Under the pieces are notes generated by a model. The model was not told the origin of the DNA and did no database searches. It saw nothing but the letters and a program-made list of their open reading frames with translations. Positions 19,639-23,323 of a DNA stretch of 23,323 nt are shown one piece after another. Within the stretch, counting starts at the first letter, position 1, and each line of letters opens with the position of its first letter. A program made the position numbers and the translations under genes. The DNA is from a virus. The stretch lies in the IMG/VR virus record IMGVR_UViG_3300025809_000127, positions 1 through 23,323 of that record; one strand, given 5' to 3'.

Positions 19639-20169
19639 TTACTGTACTAAAAACCCTGCTGTAGCAAGAGTACCATCAGTACTAATTATGAAGTTAGCAG
19701 GAACTCTTTCCATTCCTGTTAGAGTAAGTGTATATCCAGATAGTTCAGACATTGCTCCTCCAGTAACAACAGTTCCTCCAGTTACGTCCATTCCGTGCTC
19801 TAATCCAGCTAAAAAGAAGTTTCCGTTGTAGTCCTCGACAATAACTTGAGGTCTTCCGTAAGAAAGTAATTTTAATTCTTTGTTATCGGTAAGAGTTAAC
19901 TTCTTCAAAGTAATTTCTAATACTTGCTCAAAAGCTGTAGTACCAGTTTCTCTTGAAGACTGAATGTTTTGCGTAAAAGTGGACGTTCCTTTGATATCGT
20001 ATTTGTAAGCTGGTGTGTCAGCAGCAACTGATACAATAACATCCTCTTCACCCGCTACTGCGCTTTTAACAGCAGCTAAATCAGTAAAATTTACAAAGTA
20101 AATAGCATTTAAACCACCTACTGAGTCTTTACACGGCTCTATACGGCCGCTTGTTAAATTACAAGACAT
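19639..20169 (-). CDS. Virion structural protein, possibly tail tube or head protein
   Basis: The 176-residue protein starts MSCNLTSGRIEPCKDSVGGL and has alternating strands (AIYFVNFTDL, AYKYDIKGTSTFTQNI, FEQVLEITLKKL, PQVIVEDYNGNFFLAGLEHG, GYTLTLTGMERVPANF) that suggest a beta-barrel. Bacteroidota phages carry similar genes next to the capsid gene, usually labelled as structural; I am not certain whether it is a tube-like or head-decoration protein. It has two nearby cysteines (C3, C13). Terminators flank it on both sides, so it may be expressed at its own level. Confidence 0.65.
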   Translation of the reverse strand: MSCNLTSGRIEPCKDSVGGLNAIYFVNFTDLAAVKSAVAGEEDVIVSVAADTPAYKYDIKGTSTFTQNIQSSRETGTTAFEQVLEITLKKLTLTDNKELKLLSYGRPQVIVEDYNGNFFLAGLEHGMDVTGGTVVTGGAMSELSGYTLTLTGMERVPANFIISTDGTLATAGFLVQ

Positions 20170-20194
20170 ATTTTTATATTTTTATAAGATTAAT

Positions 20195-20231
20195 TAAAAA
20201 AGGGTAGGCAGGCTTTACGGCTTACCTACCC
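20195..20231 (-). terminator. Terminator after the capsid gene
   Basis: On the minus strand GGGTAGG (20225-20231) pairs with CCTACCC (20202-20208) around a 16-base loop region, followed by TTTTTT. Strong termination directly after the capsid gene is common in phages that make capsid mRNA in large amounts. Confidence 0.85.
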
Positions 20232-20253
20232 TTTCTATTTATTTAGTTGGTGA

Positions 20254-21204
20254 TTAAGCTACTGGAGTGTAAAGAACGATGTCAGAACCAATTCCGTATT
20301 GTACTCCTGCAAGTAATCTCATAACAACTCTTACGTTTTGAGATCCGTCAATGTCAGCCATATCAATAACTTTTACTTCGTTGATATCAGATAACAATCC
20401 AGTACCAAAGTATAAGTTAGATTTTTCAGCAGCCATCATAAAGTTGCTTCCAAGGCCGTTGGCTACAAAGATGGAAACTCCATCAAAACTGAGGCTGCCA
20501 TTATTGAACCATTGTGTTCCTTGTGCATTTGTACCGTTAGCTCCTAAGCCAGCAGCAGCAAATCCTCCTAATGCTCTAACGTAAGCTCTTGCTACGTTTT
20601 GAGAAACATATAGGTTAAGGTCTTCTTTTCCGTATAATGTGTCAGGAATAGCGTCAACAACTTTTCCCATTTCATCAATTACGTTAGCGGCAGTAACACC
20701 ACCAGCAGCAATAGAAGCTCCAGCTACATCAACTACATCGCCATCAGCGGTAGCTAAAGTTACTAATCCGTCAAATTCACCAGCGTTAGCAGTAACTCCA
20801 GACCAGATGTTTGTTTCGTTCTTTTGAGCTACTTTAGCAGCAACATGAGCAATTAAGAAATCAGCGAAAGATGGAGGTAAGCTATCAAAAGCAGATACTC
20901 CCATTTCAACAGCCTCCCAGTCAGAACGGAAGTCTTTCTTACATAACTGTAAGTTAACTTGGAATTCTTCTGGTTGGATGATTCTTTCAGTTAATGTAAC
21001 AGTTGACGTTGGGTCAAAGTCACAAGTAGCATCTTTAAGTACATCGTCAGTAGCAATCTTTTTGATTACTTCTTTGTACTTGATGTTTGGTTTTACTTCG
21101 ATTCCACCATTCTCAATGGTAGAAGCAGATAATAATGCAGCAGAAATATATTTTCCAGCAAATTCACCTGCGTAAGTTGTAGTGATAGATGTGTTAGTTG
21201 GCAT
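20254..21204 (-). CDS. Major capsid protein
   Basis: The 316-residue protein is the main head subunit, probably of the HK97 fold. It starts MPTNTSITTTYAGEFAGKYI and includes a long helix with IQPEEFQVNLQLCKKDFRSD, the Ala/Gly-rich core LIAHVAAKVAQKNETNIWSG, the strand set NLYVSQNVARAYVRALGG and the C-terminal VRVVMRLLAGVQYGIGSDIV that matches the last strands of phage capsids. The acidic scaffold gene lies directly upstream and a strong terminator follows, a layout typical of a capsid gene. Size is close to other Bacteroidota phage capsids. Confidence 0.85.
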   Translation of the reverse strand: MPTNTSITTTYAGEFAGKYISAALLSASTIENGGIEVKPNIKYKEVIKKIATDDVLKDATCDFDPTSTVTLTERIIQPEEFQVNLQLCKKDFRSDWEAVEMGVSAFDSLPPSFADFLIAHVAAKVAQKNETNIWSGVTANAGEFDGLVTLATADGDVVDVAGASIAAGGVTAANVIDEMGKVVDAIPDTLYGKEDLNLYVSQNVARAYVRALGGFAAAGLGANGTNAQGTQWFNNGSLSFDGVSIFVANGLGSNFMMAAEKSNLYFGTGLLSDINEVKVIDMADIDGSQNVRVVMRLLAGVQYGIGSDIVLYTPVA

Positions 21205-21208
21205 TGTT

Positions 21209-21667
21209 TTATTGTTTAGAGATTTTAGATAATACTAAGTCAAATGTAGTTGCACCTCTTTTTTGAGAGTACAAGTTTAATGTTTTAGATTCAACAGCTT
21301 CTTCTGGAGAGTGCTTTAATTCTGCAACCTCTTCTTGAGCTGATAATTCTGTAGCTTCTTCAGCTAATTCTTTTGGAGCATCTATAGCATCTTCGGTGCT
21401 CATAGATTCCATAATTTGGTCATACATAGCTTTCATTTCAGCCATTGCTTGAGCCAACTCTTCTTTAGTAGCATACTTGTCTTCGCTTTCAACAACATCT
21501 TCTACGATGTCCTCAGCTGCATCAGCAACTGGCTCTTCAGCTAAAACCTCTTGCTCCTGCTCGGATAAAACTACTTCTTCTTTCGCCTCAATAGCTTCAG
21601 TAGCTACTTCTTCAGGCTTAGAAAGCAGAATCTCCTTGAATTTGTCAACGATTTCTTTTGCGTTCAT
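21209..21667 (-). CDS. Probable scaffold protein
   Basis: The 152-residue protein is strongly acidic, with Glu/Ala/Val-rich repeats from residue 18 to about 75 (EVATEAIEAKEEVVLSEQEQ, ending VVESEDKYATKEE), a helical centre (AQAMAEMKAMYDQIMESMS) and a short basic C-terminus (NLYSQKRG, ILSKISKQ) of the kind that scaffolds use to touch capsid subunits. It starts 50 bases after the neighbouring 41-residue gene and lies four bases before the capsid ATG. No protease motif is seen. The candidate late promoter at 21699-21710 precedes it. Confidence 0.65.
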   Translation of the reverse strand: MNAKEIVDKFKEILLSKPEEVATEAIEAKEEVVLSEQEQEVLAEEPVADAAEDIVEDVVESEDKYATKEELAQAMAEMKAMYDQIMESMSTEDAIDAPKELAEEATELSAQEEVAELKHSPEEAVESKTLNLYSQKRGATTFDLVLSKISKQ

Positions 21668-21698
21668 ATTAATTGGGTTATTTATTTACTAAATATGT

Positions 21699-21710
21699 TA
21701 TGATAACTGA
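21699..21710 (-). promoter_or_regulatory. Candidate phage late promoter, copy 3
   Basis: TCAGTTATCATA on the minus strand, shared with 3035-3049 and 19546-19560. Here the motif ends 31 bases before the scaffold ATG, unlike the two-base distance at the other sites, which argues for a promoter or operator rather than a ribosome-binding element. Confidence 0.55.
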
Positions 21711-21736
21711 TATACAACTTATTGTTATATTTTCAA

Positions 21737-21862
21737 TTACCCATTGCTTCTTGTGATGACTCTTACTCCGTCATCTTTTTTAGTTTCCTGCACTTCCACT
21801 TTTTCAATCAGAGGCTTAGTAGCCTCTTCTTTCGTTGGTTTACTCTTTTTAATTTTAAACAT
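21737..21862 (-). CDS. Small charged protein, 41 aa
   Basis: ATG 21862 to TAA 21737-21739 encodes 41 residues rich in Lys and Glu (MFKIKKSKPTKEEATKPLIE at the start) with RVITRSNG at the end. It starts one base after the stop of the cysteine-rich gene. It is probably unstructured in the first half. It lies just before the scaffold unit and has no recognised family. Confidence 0.55.
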   Translation of the reverse strand: MFKIKKSKPTKEEATKPLIEKVEVQETKKDDGVRVITRSNG

Positions 21863-21863
21863 A

Positions 21864-22016
21864 CTATTCGCTTATTTTAGTTATACTTCCTATTCCTTGA
21901 TTAATCATATTACCCTTACAGCATTTAGTAGAGTAAGTTCCATTATTGCATAAACATCCTCTTTTAGATGATTTTGGGCTTGTTCTACTTGGAGTAGCTT
22001 TCATTTTATCACTCAT
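21864..22016 (-). CDS. Small cysteine-rich phage protein, 50 aa
   Basis: ATG 22016 to TAG 21864-21866 encodes 50 residues: a basic Ser/Pro-rich start (MSDKMKATPSRTSPKSSKRG), then CLCNNGTYSTKCCKG, and a QGIGSI end. The C-x-C...C-C pattern could bind a metal or form disulfides. I recall similar GCLC..GTYS.KCC proteins near the capsid genes of Bacteroidota phages, so it is likely conserved and perhaps a minor virion component; the function is not known. Confidence 0.7.
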   Translation of the reverse strand: MSDKMKATPSRTSPKSSKRGCLCNNGTYSTKCCKGNMINQGIGSITKISE

Positions 22017-22026
22017 AGCTTTATGT

Positions 22027-22392
22027 TTATTGTTTTGTTTTTATCGATGGAGGATTTACTACAGGCACTAATTTAACTTTCGGTCTATTAGGTGTGCTAC
22101 GAACAACAGGAGGAATATTATACATTCTATCGGTACGCTGCCATCTGTATTGAGGGTATCTTGCAAATTCAGAGTATTCCCAACTGTTCCCGTACTTATT
22201 GTCAAATATCCATCCATTAATTAAAGGGGCGTTAATGCTAAATAAATCGGCATTAACTTCTTGTTTTTTTAGTTGGTTAAATCTATCAATAGTAGACAAG
22301 TGGTTTTGTGTGGATACTTTTAATTCAAGTGAGCCACAAGAAACAAACATAAATAATGCTATAATTAATATTTGTTTTAAGTATTTTAACAT
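22027..22392 (-). CDS. Phage-encoded lipoprotein
   Basis: The 121-residue product has a signal sequence MLKYLKQILIIALFMFVSCG with Cys19 in a lipobox-like FVSC, loosely fitting Bacteroidota lipoproteins. A soluble helical part follows (DRFNQLKKQEVNADLFS), then an aromatic stretch (NSWEYSEFARYPQYRWQRTD) and a proline-rich end (VNPPSIKTKQ). ATG 22392 overlaps the previous TAA by one base (TAATG); a longer frame to ATG 22419 is less likely because it would bury the signal. Possible roles are superinfection exclusion or an outer-membrane step of lysis (the Pro-rich tail recalls Rz1); neither is shown. Confidence 0.7.
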   Translation of the reverse strand: MLKYLKQILIIALFMFVSCGSLELKVSTQNHLSTIDRFNQLKKQEVNADLFSINAPLINGWIFDNKYGNSWEYSEFARYPQYRWQRTDRMYNIPPVVRSTPNRPKVKLVPVVNPPSIKTKQ

Positions 22393-22913
22393 TAGGCTTT
22401 TTTCTGAATTATAAACCATTCTACTCCGTCACTCCAAACTTGTATTCCTTCGTAATGTTTATTAATAACATACGGGCTTGTAGATCCATCAAGAGTTTGA
22501 CCGTTTATTGGAGTTAAATTGGCATGAGTATTTGAAGAAAATCCTCCATTTGATAAAAACCTAATAACCCTGTTTACATTTATAGGTAATGTAGCATCTG
22601 GCAAATTTAAAGTCATGTTCTGATTTCCACCACCTGTACTATTATAACTTAATCTAATTAAATTAGCTAAATCATAACCTACATCCGATAAATTAACTGT
22701 TTCACCAGCAGCCACAGTTATATTTAAAGGAACTAAATAATTTCTAAATTCTGCCCCAACTTGTGGATAAACCCTAACGTTTTCGCCATTGTAGCCCATA
22801 TACAATCCCGTATCTGAAACCATCATTGCTCCTTGTTCAATATTTACATCAGATATTTCAGCATCTGTTTGCCTTTGAACGTGTACTTTGTAACTTGTGT
22901 TTTTACTTGTCAT
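22392..22913 (-). CDS. Fibre- or appendage-like virion protein
   Basis: The 173-residue product starts with VHVQRQTDAEISDVNIEQGA and MMVSDTGLYMGYNGENVRVYP, resembling the repeated strand motif at the base of phage fibres. A middle TVAAGETVNLSDVGYDLANLIRL and a C-terminal YEGIQVWSDGVEWFIIQKKA resemble small globular fibre heads found in phage side appendages. It is beta-prone with many Asn, Gly and Thr residues. Its place at the head end of the cluster suggests a head fibre or decoration. It overlaps the 52-residue gene by 11 bases. The role is inferred from sequence style. Confidence 0.6.
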   Translation of the reverse strand: MTSKNTSYKVHVQRQTDAEISDVNIEQGAMMVSDTGLYMGYNGENVRVYPQVGAEFRNYLVPLNITVAAGETVNLSDVGYDLANLIRLSYNSTGGGNQNMTLNLPDATLPINVNRVIRFLSNGGFSSNTHANLTPINGQTLDGSTSPYVINKHYEGIQVWSDGVEWFIIQKKA

Positions 22914-23061
22914 CCTCTTCTTTGTATATTGTTAAACATAAGTCAACCAAAGGCAAGTATAAAACGTGATCAATAGTATTGGTCTCGTTATACTTGTATG
23001 TTCTAATTCCGAACAATATTCCAGGGTAAAACCCTATGCTAATTTCCCATCCGTTAATCAT
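22903..23061 (-). CDS. Small conserved-looking protein, 52 aa
   Basis: ATG 23061 to TAA 22903-22905 encodes 52 residues: MINGWEISIGFYPGILFGIR, then a strand-like TYKYNETNTIDHVLYLPLVDLCLTIY and an acidic tail. It is mostly hydrophobic and aromatic but not a clear membrane helix; it reads as a small beta-sheet protein. It overlaps the neighbours at both ends (8 bases upstream, 11 downstream), so translation is likely coupled. I think similar small proteins exist near head genes of Bacteroidota phages, but no function is known. Confidence 0.6.
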   Translation of the reverse strand: MINGWEISIGFYPGILFGIRTYKYNETNTIDHVLYLPLVDLCLTIYKEEDDK

Positions 23062-23323
23062 TGTCTATCTTTTTAAGTTTAGATATAGCCCAGTTAACTC
23101 CTGCTGAACCACCCCAAGCATCCCACATAATTCCTCCACAACCTTCTGAGTAAGGAACGTCTTTGTTTTGTTGGTGCCTCTTGAAAGATGCCATTCTTGC
23201 TATTGTTGAACGGCTTATTGGCTGTCGGCTCGCAAGTTGACTTGCTCTCCTCCATCCTACTGATGTCCCGCAAGAACTCCCATTCTCTTTTTTCCATTCT
23301 AAGGCTCTTTTAGCGTTGTTTAC
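23054..23323 (-). CDS. C-terminal part of a phage structural polypeptide, cut by the right edge
   Basis: The frame is open from the last base of the window to TAA 23054-23056, giving the last 89 residues of a longer protein. It shows a compact phage module: AKRALEWKKENGS, then GTSVGWRRASQLA, SRSTIARMASF-KRH and GCGGIMWDAWGGSAGVNWA. I recognise this pattern (ALEW, GTxVGxxRA, LS/SxxT, RM-SF-RH, WxxWGG-AG-xWA) from phage head-assembly polypeptides such as prohead protease or head-morphogenesis proteins, but cannot name the family with certainty. The start lies outside the window. Its stop overlaps the next ATG. Confidence 0.75.
   Translation of the reverse strand, partial: VNNAKRALEWKKENGSSCGTSVGWRRASQLASRQPISRSTIARMASFKRHQQNKDVPYSEGCGGIMWDAWGGSAGVNWAISKLKKIDND

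Noticed and set aside
22762-22770. TGTGGATAA, an exact match to a consensus DnaA box on the opposite strand
   Set aside because: A single 9-base match inside a coding gene is expected by chance at this length; no cluster of such sites was found.
23094-23297. A 67-residue minus-strand frame starting with an ATG
   Set aside because: It is a shadow: another minus-strand frame, open from the window end to 23054, encodes a recognisable phage module and continues beyond the edge.

Overview
The window is a piece of a tailed-phage genome (free phage or prophage) whose host is most likely a member of the Bacteroidota, probably a flavobacterium-like organism. The DNA is AT-rich. Several gaps carry the Bacteroidota promoter pattern TAnnTTTG with an upstream TTTG/CTTG. 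Leaders are A-rich with few Shine-Dalgarno sites. The portal, capsid, sigma factor, ERF and terminase read like those of flavobacterial phages. Every gene I can support lies on the minus strand, so transcription runs from high to low coordinates. Both window edges cut through genes, so this is a fragment. No integrase, repressor or tail tape-measure gene is visible.

In transcription order, the right part (23323 to 16883) is the head module: a cut-off phage structural polypeptide, a 52-aa protein, a fibre-like protein, a phage lipoprotein, two tiny proteins (one cysteine-rich), an acidic scaffold candidate, the major capsid protein, two further virion proteins, the portal and a neck/adaptor protein. 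Next (16883 to 14524) come small virion proteins, a tail-fibre protein, a fibre-chaperone-like protein and an adhesin made of two tandem Lcl/DUF1566-like modules. The lysis cassette (14489 to 13324) has three membrane proteins around an M15 peptidase endolysin.

A 200-base gap (13123 to 13323) with inverted repeats separates the late genes from the early and replication genes. These are a catalytically degraded M15 paralogue, a ParB-like protein, an ERF annealing protein, an SSB-like protein, a RepA/RecA-like ATPase, a RusA resolvase, a phage sigma factor, a possible MjaI-like endonuclease, a DUF3310 protein, a RecE-like exonuclease, a lysozyme-like protein and a DnaA domain IV protein. This run ends in the small and large terminase genes. 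Beyond two terminators and a 430-base AT-rich non-coding region lies a short operon with two one-helix membrane peptides, a GP88-like protein and small unknowns.

The most interesting signals are three. (1) A 12-15 base motif (TCAGTTATCATA on the coding strand) sits upstream of the large terminase, a virion gene and the scaffold gene, a good candidate late promoter for the phage sigma factor. (2) A 15-base asymmetric repeat (TACTATGTTTAAGAG on the plus strand) occurs eight times, always in the same orientation, at three gene ends. (3) A second M15 peptidase-like gene has lost two of the three zinc ligands. At least eleven genes listed here are shorter than 60 codons and were read directly from the sequence; several of them are joined to neighbours by ATGA or TAATG overlaps.
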